Notes under the pieces: model-generated
The model's database searches: none
Told to the model about the DNA's origin: nothing
What the model saw: only the letters and a program-made list of their open reading frames with translations
NCBI GenBank assembly: GCA_002270565.1
Contig: NQMI01000015.1
Span: forward strand, 64,250-128,249
DNA: 64,000 nt
From: Stenocarpella maydis
Lineage: Eukaryota; Ascomycota; Sordariomycetes; Diaporthales; Diaporthaceae
Reading direction: 5' to 3'
Shown here: positions 1 through 10,923 of the stretch, in pieces
Layout of the letters: each line of letters opens with the position of its first letter
Numbering within the stretch: the stretch's first letter is position 1
Made by a program: the position numbers and the translations under genes

Positions 1-2
1 TT

Positions 3-446
3 TTCATCACGTTCAAAATGGCCGCCGCGGTGCAGCTATACTTTGCCATCACCGCCATGCTCCAATACCTTCAGACCACCTTCTTTCACGTCGGCTGGAT
101 CCGTAAGGTCTGTGGTCTCCCTCCCATGGAGGAGATGATGCAAAACACCGCCGCCGACGCCAGACCGCGCGCCAGCCCATTCTCCAGACAGGGAGGGGTC
201 CAGTACCAGGCCCCCCGCACCATCAACACCACTGCCACAGAGAACAAGCTGGCGTCCGACAATCCCCTCGAGGCATTCAAGGAGGCTTGGGCAACCATCA
301 AGGACAAGTCCAAGAAGCGGGGCGAGACAAACGCAGAGAAGAACACAAAGAAGGAAGCGGAACAATACGAGAAGAAGAGGCGTCAGGAGGAGAATGAGCA
401 GTTCCTGCAGAGACGGGAGGCGAAAAGGAGGAACGTGCGGAAATAA
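3..446 (+). CDS. Oxa1/Cox18 (YidC) family inner-membrane insertase, 3' end only
   Basis: The reading frame is open from the first bases of the window, so this is the C-terminal part of a gene that starts upstream. It opens with a hydrophobic helix (QLYFAITAMLQYLQTTFF) and then a short basic loop ending CGLPPM. That resembles the last transmembrane segment and boundary of mitochondrial Oxa1/Cox18 proteins, which insert membrane proteins (for Cox18, the Cox2 C-tail) into the inner membrane. The remaining ~100 residues are hydrophilic and finish in a highly charged Lys/Arg/Glu coiled-coil-like tail (KKRRQEENEQFLQRREAKRR), comparable to the matrix ribosome-binding tail of Oxa1. Assignment rests on memory of the family pattern. 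A different polytopic membrane protein is possible. Confidence 0.5.
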   Translation, partial: FITFKMAAAVQLYFAITAMLQYLQTTFFHVGWIRKVCGLPPMEEMMQNTAADARPRASPFSRQGGVQYQAPRTINTTATENKLASDNPLEAFKEAWATIKDKSKKRGETNAEKNTKKEAEQYEKKRRQEENEQFLQRREAKRRNVRK

Positions 447-3400
447 GTCCCTTCGAATGTGACACTAGACCGAAGCACAGCAGTCCTGAAAGCCCATGGT
501 CCGGGTTCTGGTTGAAGCGGGTCGGAGCCCCGTTCCTGGCCCCATGCTGCCGCTCTTGGTCAGTAGGGAGATTATTTCGCAGGTATACTGGCGAGATACT
601 TGATACATGTAGATTATCATACTCGAAACCCATGTGCAACATGACACGTTGAAAGAGTGCCTGGGCAAGACATCTTTGACCTGTGGCGCCGGCGCCGTAG
701 GTTTTGCCCTTGTCTCTTGGCCGTTTTTGGTCGGGCTCAGGCAAGATTGCAATAAAAGGACCAGGTCTACAGATGTGGCGGGTTCAATTCTCTCACTTAG
801 GGAGAGTTTGTACATGGCATCAGAAACTTGCGCCCATAACGGGGAAGGATGCTCCATGGCTCATATACTTGCTATGCGAACGAGGTGTAGAAGATATAGG
901 TGTCAGGGGCGGTGTAAGGTCCGTATAGGTAAGTATGTGTGTCAGTCGTCATAAGTGTTGGCAAATGTAAGCATCGTAGGTAAAAATGTTGTGGGTGTGG
1001 GCGTTACGGGAGAGCGTGAGACTAGATATCCATCAGAAGCATATCCTCTATATTCTTGACATTGAGTGAGCGCAGTGACCTACCTACATAGTAATGAGGC
1101 CACGAAATTGGCGGGAATCTCGTTACCCTGAGCACCTTGTATGAGGGCGCAGGAGGTTGCACGCGGACCCAAGGGCGTAGTGTCTGAAGGGGGTCATGGA
1201 TCTGGCCCGGGCGGATGGTGTCGTCCCGGAGCATCGAGTCCCAGCGAGAGCGCTGATGAAGGTTGGCGCACTGCTATTCCTCCTCTGCCGTGGCGTTACG
1301 TCTCAGGACTTGTATAGAAATAAAAATAAAAAATAAAAATAAAAAAGACTTCAAGAACCCGCGGTAGCCATTGCGCCCGCCCCCACGTGGTTGGTACAGC
1401 CAGCTGGGACAGCCGCGCTCCCGCAGCAGCCTGTACGCGTACCAAGCCCTGACGATGTAGGCTCCGGTGAAATCCTTACCGTCTATCAAATGCGACGGCA
1501 TATGGTGATTCCGATAGCGGGGACGGCGATTACGGGACTGCCACCCTGGTGAGAGCAGCTCATCACCAACAACCTTCCCCGTTGGTTTCTGCCTGGGATA
1601 TTCCGTGCGCGGTGGCATAAAGTCTCACTGAGCTAGCTTCTGAGCAGTTGGGTGACTTCATAACGCCGAGAGGCCGCTTGAGCTCGTCCTTGTCCTGGGT
1701 GGATAAGCCTTGCTGCCGAGTCCGACCGTCCCAGGAGAGCAGCCTCCATGACCGGGATAGATGTCCAATTTACTTGCGAGCCATCTTGGCCCGTGGCGCA
1801 CACCTTGACATGGATAAGTCCGCGTGATTCCGAAGTAGAGGTAGCCCAAGGCACAAGCACGGACTCTGAAGACGCAACACTAAAGACTTTCTGCTTTCCA
1901 TCATCTCGGGAGATGGCCAAGTTGTACTACGCCTGTGCCCGTCCTTTCCTGGACGAGGGTGATTACCAGGTGAAGATCCATGTATGGACTTACTTGAGCT
2001 TAATTACACCGTGGCAGCTAGACTATGAGTGCTATAACATATTTGGCCGACTGTGAAAACTTGCAAGCCATTGTGGTAGTGCTCTGCATTGACAGCTGCG
2101 GATTAAGACAGACATATATTCGGGACATGTTCTCGGAACCTTGACTGAGACTGTTAACTTTTTGGTAATAACGATTTAATATCAAATCAATCCTAAGCGC
2201 TTCAAAGCGTATCCAGTTCACCACTACTATCTCAGCAGTCATCGTTTGCACAACTCAAATACTGCCATCACAGCTGCTCATTGTTCTAGTTAACCGGTGG
2301 TCTGAATCTCCACATAGTGATGGTAGCGATTTCGACAGTAGATTGTTCGTTTTTGGAGCCGCTCGGCAGAGGTATGGCCCGAGTTAATAGTTTGCCTCCC
2401 TGGTTCTTTTCATGTTTCAGGGGCAGTTCGTGAGGAGCAGTAGCATGTGTCTTTACCCAAGTCCGATGAACCCAGCTGTGTCGAGACTTCTCTAGCTTCG
2501 CCCCAGGTTTTGCAGATGCACACCCGCCTCGAGGTCTTTGGTCCCTGGCCAACACTTATCAACATAGTCTATACAGTAGCATGATGGCGGAAGTATCAGT
2601 CATCACTCGGGATCACATCTCGCTTACCTGTCGGTTCGTGGTGCGCCGATTCATACGCATCCGATCATGATGTTTCTTGATGCTTTAAGCACTCGCCTCC
2701 TTTTCTATGTCGGTGGCAGAAGGCATTAGCTATCACAAGACACGGAGTCTCTCTTCCTCTCACTGTGGATCTGACCTCTTCCGTCAAGCTTCATTCAATG
2801 CGAAAATTGCGCCTCGGCCTTCTTGATAAATGTTGCAAAGCCACCTGTCGAACACAGTGAGATCGGCCCCGACAGGCTTGTCCCTAAACCCGACCATAAT
2901 ATTTTAGGTATATGCCCAGGCCCGGACATGTTCAAGAAGTTCAAGAAGGTTGGCTCAGACTATGGTCCACGTTACCCAGAGACAGACGATACATGCTTAC
3001 TACCCTACACCCACGACACAGGCTGTTCTTGTCTGCAATCTCCACTTGTCACTGCTGCCGCGCTGACGGGTATTAAAACGAACTCAATGATAAATAATAA
3101 AATATATTATTATTTTTTATTGCTGTGCAGTAATCCTTTCCCATCTATGCACTAATATGTGGTGGAAACCTCAGGAAACGTCATTGCGAACGAAGGCTTC
3201 ATCCGAGACTTTGGCTTCCAAAATGCACATAACCAACATCCTCACTCCATATATAGTTAAGTCACTATTCGCACGCTTACTTTGGTTCTTTGCTCTTCAA
3301 GTCATCCTCGGCCGCGTCCACCGGGGCGACACAAGCTACGACGTCGAGGCTGAGCACGACATCCTGGAAGAGCAGTAAGGAGCATGCATCGAACAAGACA

Positions 3401-4013
3401 GAGCCCCAAGAACCTTCTGCTCGTGGGATTTGGGGTGTGGTCGATTCATTCCATAGGCTGTAAAGGTGACTTGCATAGACCTCAAGTATAAGTTGCGTCC
3501 GGCTTCAAACGAACCCCTTCTCATATTGCATTATAACCCGACATCCTTCACGATGAATGGACAGTGGCATGTGCACTTGGTATGAGAGACACCGGTGCGT
3601 CATTAAACGGGGCAATACAGAAATCATTTGTCACTCAGGTAAACCGCAAATTGTACCCTAATGTGTTCCATTGAATTGAATTTGTCCACAGCCCACTCCG
3701 GAGCCAGGTGAGTGATATGCGTGGCCACGCATCTACACCGTTACTACAAAAATGGTCTTCTTAAAAGAGAAAAATTACAAACCCCCACAAAAAAAGGCTC
3801 GATGAATCCCGGCTGGCATTAGGCAAATCTTCTCGTAGAGGTCGTTTCCGTTTTTCCGCCCTTCATTCCTACTGCGATTCCTCTTCTCGATGAGGGAACA
3901 TGAGGGCAAGGCGTGGAGCACCCGCTCGCGGCTCATGTAATTCGATAATACCCGTGTTTTTTGTGCTTGTTCACCGGCCCCTAAACTGGGTACAAACAGG
4001 CGGCGGCGCAACA
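447..4013. other. Intergenic, no supportable gene
   Basis: About 3.6 kb without a frame that I can recognise. Several open frames of 60-150 codons occur on both strands. The longest plausible ones are 1748-2056 (+) and 2823-3155 (+), which have no signal peptide, known motif or convincing intron structure. An A-rich tract of AAATAAAAAT type lies at about 1317-1347, and AT-rich sequence at about 3085-3125 may be the 3' end of a transcript. A small unrecognised gene could be hidden here. Confidence 0.5.
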
Positions 4014-5953
4014 CTAGAACACCGTGCCGTCGCTGTCGATGAGGATTGGTGGCTCTTTCGTGTTCGGGCGGTTGATCTCGGCAATCTCGCGACCGCCCTG
4101 TCAAACGAGATGTCAGTAATGTTCATGTATCAGCGGCAGGGCCTGCCTGTAGGGGGCAAATAATCTTACCTTCCAGCTACCGGCCTCCAGCATCTGGGGT
4201 AATGACAGCTCATGCCCGGCGAGGTCGGACTTGAGCGCCTGGTTCACCTCGACACATAATCGGTCGAGGAGGCCGATGGTGACACCGCGCCATTCGACCA
4301 CCACGTCGTCACTGGGTTCGAACATGGGAGCGACCTCGATTCCGGGGTCGCCAGTCCTGGTGCAGTACTCCTTGTAGTGCTGCAGACCCCTGTCCATGTC
4401 CTCGGGCTTCAGCGTCAACACGCCCAGATCGACGAACAGCCCACCATTCCGGTACTCGGGCAGGCCGGTCAGGAGCTCTTGGCCGGCAAAGTGGATCTTC
4501 ATCAGCTGCTGCATGGGCTGCATCAGGGAGTAGGTGAGCCACTGCGTCAGCTTATGGAACGGCAGGATGGACTCCCAGGCTGCTGCGGTCCCAGAGCGGC
4601 CAGACATGTTAGGGAACGGGCTGAAGCTAGGGCCGCCACTGGACGGCGACGTGGCTGGAGCCGGCTGGGGCATGGAAGAGCATGGCCAGGCGTCGCCTAA
4701 CGAGATACCATTGATGGCCGTGCGCGATTGGGGCCAGATGGGCGCTAATCCTGACATGAGGACGTTCCAGAGCGTCGGTAGCGGCACGATAGGCATCGAC
4801 GAGGCTTGCGTGGACGGGTGGGCCAGAAGGTAGTCTGAGGGGGCCGTGTTAGCGCGTCTGTGAGATGGGAGCCATGTGACAGGGCCCATTTCGGGCTCAC
4901 CTAGCATGTTGCCGGGGCGCCCATTCTCCCCAAAGAACTCCTTGTTGGAGTCGAGGGCGTCTGCGAGCCGGACTAGGAGGTCAGTCCGTCCCTCTATGCC
5001 CGCCATCTCATTTCCGGGTTTTGACTGCAGGGCCTTGGCCATTTGTTCGACAGTGAGATGGCGCAGCCCCTCCTTGTCGACTTGGTATTTGCTTGTCTTG
5101 TCCCCCGAGAAGAGGCCCTATCAGACAACATTAGAATCGTACGAACGCAAGGGCCCGTTACCGCGCAAGACCGGGTAGCTTACTGTCTTGAACATCTCCA
5201 GACTGGCGATGGCAATTCCCTCAGATCTCCTGTAGATTCGTCCATTCTCTGCGCTCTTGTAGCTCCAATGTTTGCCAGCTCCGGCGTCCAGCAAGACGCT
5301 GACCAGGAACAAGTCGATGAGGCGCCGGCATTTCTCGGTGCTATCCACACTCTCCCATGTTGACAACAGGTGGGCGATCCTGTCTCGGCCCCCGACGCAG
5401 AAGTGCTGGTGTCTGCCGTGCGCGGGAATGGTAGTGAATGGGGCGTCATAGTCTCTCTACAAAATCCTGTTAGCCGCGCCGCCTGGTGCAGTTCATGGGA
5501 GGGAATGGGGCGCCAAAGGGCGGGATCCGCTGGGTTTTTCTTGCATACCCTAATAATGCTGGCGACAAAGCTCACCACCTCGGGGAACTTGCGCATGTCC
5601 ACATCGAAATGTTTCAGCTCATTCTTGACAGCCTTGGTGGTGATTACACGGGACCTCTCCCTGACGGCGGCAAGGTTCCTAAGGTAGCCAGCAGGGTCGA
5701 GGTCCGGGTCTGGGGGCTTGGGCAGGTCGATCTTGGGGATATGTGGGCAGAAGGGCGAGAGCGGGGTGTTCGGAGCCGAGGTGTTATTGGTGCCGGCGGA
5801 GCTGCGATTCAAGGCCCGCGAGCTGAAGGTGCCTGCTGGCGACTTGATGCTGGAGCTCCCCGAGTCAAGGCTGACATTGGACTGGACTGTTGTGAGGGAC
5901 GGCTTAGATGTGACGCCCCTGGTGGACTTGTCTTTTCTGGAGAACAGGCCCAT
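4014..5953 (-). CDS. URC4: DUF1688 / URC4-type uracil catabolism protein
   Basis: Five exons read 5' to 3' on the minus strand as 5549-5953, 5184-5456, 4901-5117, 4170-4834 and 4014-4097. All four introns (92, 66, 66 and 72 nt) are GT-AG, and the joined frame gives 547 residues. Family landmarks are AVRERSRVITTKAV near residue 90, RDYDAPF and IPAHGRHQHFCVGGRDR after the first intron, and the conserved end GREIAEINRPNTKEPPILI. DUF1688 is the family of Lachancea kluyveri URC4, required to use uracil as nitrogen source; its chemistry is not established. Start chosen at MGLFSRK (5953); an in-frame ATG at 5977 would add eight residues. The first ~85 residues are a Ser/Thr-rich extension not needed for the domain. 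The 66-nt introns are multiples of three, so a naive reading would pass through them. Confidence 0.88.
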
Positions 5954-6167
5954 GTTGTCTTGGCAGGATCGGCGCAATGACGAGTACTTTGACGATGGAA
6001 ATGTCCAAAATCCGTCCAGGACAGGGGATCAGCCGAGCAACGGGGGGACTTCGGAAGGCGGGGTGGGCTAGGGACGCGAGGTGGTGGGTCCCTTTTGATG
6101 ATCAGGAGCTCTCTCGGAGGGGTTTGCAGCTCTCGAGACGGCCCGAGGTAGTGCTGACGAGTGTGTG

Positions 6168-6192
6168 CAGCAGCAGCAGCAGCAGCAGCAGC
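6168..6192 (+). repeat. (CAG)8 microsatellite
   Basis: Eight perfect CAG triplets just upstream of the DUF1688 gene, about 215 bp before its chosen start on the opposite strand, so probably in its 5' leader or promoter. Confidence 0.9.
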
Positions 6193-7204
6193 GAGGCAGC
6201 GAAACAGCGACTGGGCTGGGACTGGGGTTTCTGGTAGGTGGGTCCCCTAACTCCTGTATTGCAGACGAGGGGCCAGCCAACAGTTGCACAGCTTCAGGGG
6301 CAAGCAATCTAGCTCAACTTTTTTAGGGGGGGGGACGGTTTTCTCGTCGTTGGATCTCCACGCCTGTGACTTCTGTCGCGTGGATTGTTTGTATGCCGAG
6401 CTCGCGACACGAAACCCTTTTGTGTGTGTGTGTCCGTGTCTATTTTTTTCCTGTCGGGGTAGCAAAGGCAAAAGCCAATACGGACTGGCCCGAGAAGTGG
6501 GTCGGCAGGGTGATTGGATTTCGTTTCGTCTTTTCTCGTCGTCGTTGGTATCGTGGTGTCGGCGTGAAAAGTCAATTCGGTCCACCAAAACCCAATCAGA
6601 TGAACGCCCAAAGGCCCCGTTGTTTGGTAGTCGTCAATGTACCAATGGGTGCGAGAACGAATGGTGAGTGACCAAGACGCGGGCGGAGGGTCGACGATGG
6701 TGGGGTGCGAAGAGGTTCAAGGTCGGTAGTCCAGAGAAGGAAGGAGAATGAAGAATGAACGTGGTTGTTGGGAAGGCAGGCCGTCAAAGGATATGGCAGG
6801 TACAAGTCTGCCAGGGGAAGGAAGAGACGAGATGAGACGAGTTGAAGTTGTTGTTGGTCGTCAGCAGTGACGTTACTGTCTGGTCTGGTCTGGTCTGTGT
6901 CCGGGGATACAATCTGATTAGCCGTGGTGCCCGCCTCGGAGTCTAGTGAAGAAGCAGGAATGTTGCTCGAGAATCCGCGTCATATATGTAAGCAAGGCAA
7001 GGCAGGTAGGCAGTGTAAGATTAAAGGCAATATCGAAGGATTAGGCCCGTCCGGTTGCTTGTGTTGCAGGAGGTGCGGTACAGGAGGGCGTTGGAAGGAA
7101 GGGTGGCCCAGACTGGCCGGGAGGAGGCAAGGCTGGCGATGATGAGGTGAAAGGGGGGGGGTGGCGATGACATTTGAAAGGGAGAAAGAAGAGCGGAGGG
7201 ACGG

Positions 7205-7227
7205 TCAGACGGTCAGACGGTCAGACG
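7205..7227 (+). repeat. 9-bp tandem repeat (GACGGTCA type)
   Basis: Roughly three copies of a 9-bp unit containing CAGACGGT in a GC-rich non-coding stretch. Confidence 0.75.
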
Positions 7228-7887
7228 TACAGGTTGTATCTCGTGCGCCTGTGAAGGCACCGGCCAGAGGAACAAAAGATGCCGAGTCCCCAATCTACCT
7301 AGATGAAAGGAAGGATTTACGGCGGTTGAGGGGGGAGGGGCCGAGTGCGAGGCCAGGTCCGGCAGGTCGAGGTTGGTTTATATGACTATGATGAAGACGA
7401 CATAGACAGAGAACAGACCTGACACGGCAGGGTCACGACAAGTACAGACAGGCAAGGCAGCAAGTACATTCATTACTCCGTACCCAGGTAGACGTTTGTG
7501 CACGTCGCCGTGGTACTCGGTAGGCTTTGTTTATTACTCCGTACTGTGGCACCGCACCGGACCCAAGGAATTACACACGGGTGCTACATAGCATCTACCT
7601 GTGCAGGGGTGGCAGCACTTGCGAAGGGTCGGCGATCAGGACAAGGATAGGCCGGGGAGGAGATGGGATGGAGAGACGCATGGATGGCCCGCCCAGGCCA
7701 GGCACGGAACGGGAACTCAGGCTCAGGCTGCCGTGTGTCGTTGGTGTGTCTTGTAGCGGCTGAACCCGCAGTCCATGAAGATCACACCCTGCGAGTGCCC
7801 AGCGAGCGGCACGCCAACACGAGGTAGAGGGGCGCCTGGCTGGTTGCCCCGTTGTACATATTGTACTGTTGGTCTTGGTCAAGCACA

Positions 7888-7914
7888 TGCGTGCGTGCGT
7901 GCGTGCGTGCGTGC
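7888..7914 (+). repeat. (TGCG)n microsatellite
   Basis: About six and a half perfect tetranucleotide copies in the gene-poor interval. Confidence 0.9.
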
Positions 7915-8033
7915 CATACATGGCACATAGCAGCGCATGGCACAGATATATGTGTGTGTACAGAGCAGACCGATGCCAACACATACAAATTGGTATGTGC
8001 AAAGCATCTGATAGTCGATATTGACTGATCAGT

Positions 8034-8065
8034 CCGCGGGCACGGGTCCGCGGGCACGGGTCCGA
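8034..8065 (+). repeat. 15-bp tandem repeat (GTCCGCGGGCACGG)
   Basis: Two full copies and a partial third of a GC-rich 15-bp unit. Confidence 0.8.
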
Positions 8066-9073
8066 CTAAAACTCCCAGCCGAGGCTGTCACAAATGATTG
8101 GTGACCCGACCTGCCGTCCCTGTCAGGCCAACTGAAACACCAGGGCACCTGTCGTGTGCCCCGCCGTGGCGTGCCCTTGCTGCCGGTGGTTGATGGTGGT
8201 GGTGTTGTAGATGATATGTTGGTTACCTACGTGGAGGGTACTAGGACGTTGTGAAGGGACGTGTACTCTTGAAGGTACAGTAGTCACAGTATAAGCCCAC
8301 TGCCGCTGCTGTCATCAAGCGTCCGCCGCCCCGGCAGAAGCGAAAAAAGAGGCAACAAGCAGCCGATTCGTGGTCGAATTCGGCCTGTCAGGCTGGGGCC
8401 ACCCAGAGCAATGGGAATCAATCGAAATGTCGCTTGCTGGTTTCAGCAACCTGCAGGGCATGCACTGCTGGGCTGCCGGGCTGCTGGAGCCTCAAAAAAG
8501 GACTGGTGCTTTGCCCCCGGGTGCCATGTCCGGGATGCTTGCGGTGCGAGTGCCTCTCTCTCTTTGCCTCTCTCTCTTTCCCTCTCTCTCTTTTTTTCCC
8601 CTTTCTTCTTCTTTTTTCTTAGCCCTCGCGTTCTGTCGGGTTCGTCTCGTTTGTGTGGTTCGTCTGGGCCCGCATGTGCCTCCGCTAACCCGTCATGGCA
8701 AGTCGTTTTCTTTTCTGCTTGCCCAAGTGGACTGTCACTGTCAGCCCAGCCAGCCTAGCCGAGCCAGAGATGGGACGGGGTAAAAATAAAAAAATAAAAG
8801 CAAACAAAACCAATCTGGCACCTCGCTTCGATACCCTGTCCGGGTCCAGATTTGTCCATCGAGGCGGCGGCGTGATTTGCTCGCGTGTTGAGCCAGCTCT
8901 CAGTGTATCGTAGCCGTCGGTTCTTTCTATTGACCCTTGCAAGACGGTTCGGGGCCTGACAACAATCCCGCATGCACGATTTCATCTTAGCTACCTAGGG
9001 TGTGTCCTGACAACATCTGGCTGCAACCGTCCCAGTGGCTGACGAACAATTTCATTATAATTCCAGTTGCATC

Positions 9074-9106
9074 TGCAATTGCAATTGCAATTGCGATTGC
9101 GATTGC
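9074..9106 (+). repeat. 6-bp tandem repeat (GCAATT/GCGATT)
   Basis: Five or so copies of a hexamer that changes from GCAATT to GCGATT along the array. Confidence 0.85.
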
Positions 9107-10923
9107 CCTCTCTCTGCCCCTCCCACCATCCCCCCCCCCGACCATGAGGCAGCTTCACACCCACCCATCCTTAAAAGAGGAGCCACGGCAGGCAAACGAA
9201 ATTACCTACCTGGCCTAGGTGCCTACACCAGTCCGTACCATCTTCGACGTCGACACAGACGACATACGCCGCGAGGATTGCAAGGACGGGCCACCTCATC
9301 AGTCCCTGTGCTCGGGGCAGGGGGGCCTCATGCAGCAATCTGCAAGGAACAGAGCCAGCCCGGCTAGACGTTCCTGGGGCCACACTCACCCGCCGGATCA
9401 CCAACGCGGTCTTGACACGCTGCGAAGCACCGACGGGACTCTGCGAGACCGAAATCCCCACATGAGTTGCATGCACGCACGACACTATGCAGTGCACGCT
9501 GTCAGGCCCATCCGCCCGCCTAGTGAACACTATTATCTCCAGTGTCTCCAGACCCTGCAGTCAAAGCGACACACCTGACTGCCTGACTGATGAGTGGTGC
9601 ATCATTGGTGCTATGTGCTCTGTACGGAGCAGTCAAATAGTGGGCACTCCTCCACTTCCCACGAGGTAGAGCCACAGGCGGAAATAGGCACACCACACTA
9701 CCTACTCAACAAATCCACGCACGCAAGCGCCTGGCCGAGGACGAACTGGCCCCGACACGCCCGAGCCTCTTAACGGCCGTCGCGCAGATAGATCAAAAGC
9801 GAAACCTTCCTCGGTCAATTCAACCGTCGTCAGCTTGGACACAGCCGCCCGCCAGCCCAGCCCAGCCCTGCACTGCACTGGCGCGTCTGCCTCCCCGTCG
9901 TACGCGCCTGCAATCTCTACCGCCAGAGTCTGTGTGTGTGTCAGCCCCAAAACTTCGGTACCGATGCAAGCATCTAGCGTGTGCCTGTGGCATCATTTAA
10001 ACTTTGACTCCGTGGGCGGTTCCACCGGAAATGGATCTTGGAAACGTTACAACCTTGAAGATTCTTTGGACCGAAATTGCAAATAACGTGGGACAAAAGC
10101 CCAGGAGTCCCTCTCTCGGGATTCCTCTCGTCATTCCCCGCCTGCCTGATCTGGACCACACCTGGTGCCGTCGTACCGTGCTGCGGCACTCCTTGCCGGA
10201 CTGTATCACGCTAGGGCGCGAGTCGTCCCGTCAGGTTCCCCGGTGGCAGGCGAGGGACTGCTTGCTTGGCTGTCGCAGTCTGACCAACTCCCTGACACGA
10301 CGCTGCTCTGAATCGCTTGATTACGCCAAGCCAACATATGTACATAATACTCGACAATACTCGACAAGCAGGTGGGGCGGTCCTGAAGGCCGACACTGAT
10401 TTGCATTTAGACTACATACCTCGCCCACGTCCAGGTCCAAAATTGGTCGCGGGTCCGTCCCTTCGGGATTAGACCTGACCGGCCGCAGCTTGGCTCCCCT
10501 TGCTCGACAAAGCTGCAGGACTCCCTCGACCGGGCTGGGGATGCGTCGAGAACCACGGCAGGATCGCAGGATCACAGACAAGGCGCTTGCCGCGGGTGAT
10601 TGCCAATGGCTTCCAAGGTCCGTTCCGAGCGAGCGGGTCTGGGAATCTCTGACAGCTTGGTTCATCTCCACAGTGGCTTGCTGACCGGGCTGGGCCGCCG
10701 GCTCGAGACCTGTCAGACGGGAAACTCCCATCTCACGCAAGGCACTTGCAAACCCTGGGGCTCCGTACATGAGTGCCGCACAGCTTCTGCCGATCACCAA
10801 GTGATGAGACTCTGACGCGAGAATGAGACCTTGATGCAAAAAGAATATGGACCAAACCAAGGTCAGGAACTATCATCCCAAGCCCACGCTGAGCACCGTT
10901 GAAATTGATTGCGAATAATGCCT

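Larger units (their letters stand above)
5954..10923. other. Gene-poor 5 kb interval with microsatellites
   Basis: Nearly 5 kb between the DUF1688 start and the P450 stop with no recognisable coding frame. Its left part is presumably the promoter and 5' leader of the DUF1688 gene. It is rich in simple repeats (CAG, TGCG, TCTGG, a 9-bp GACGGTCA-type unit, CT-rich tracts, a TTGCAA-type unit) and in short pyrimidine or purine runs. Frames such as 10321-10860 (-) and 9219-9578 (+) are open but show no domain, signal peptide or consistent codon pattern. A long non-coding transcript or an unrecognised gene cannot be excluded. Confidence 0.5.

Noticed and set aside
770..815. tRNA-like GGTTCAATTCTC string
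   Set aside because: The flanking bases do not form a T stem and no acceptor or D-arm is present.
1748..2056. 102-codon plus-strand frame with several cysteines
   Set aside because: No signal peptide, no recognisable domain, and an equally long frame overlaps on the minus strand.
2823..3378. Two consecutive plus-strand frames (110 and 73 codons)
   Set aside because: No motif, no plausible intron joining them, AT-rich end; could be UTR.
7860..7914. TGCG and other tandem repeats considered as a CRISPR-like array
   Set aside because: Units are 4-15 bp with no spacers; eukaryotic microsatellites.
10321..10860. 179-codon minus-strand frame downstream of the P450 stop
   Set aside because: Composition and overlapping plus-strand frames give no support; no recognised domain.
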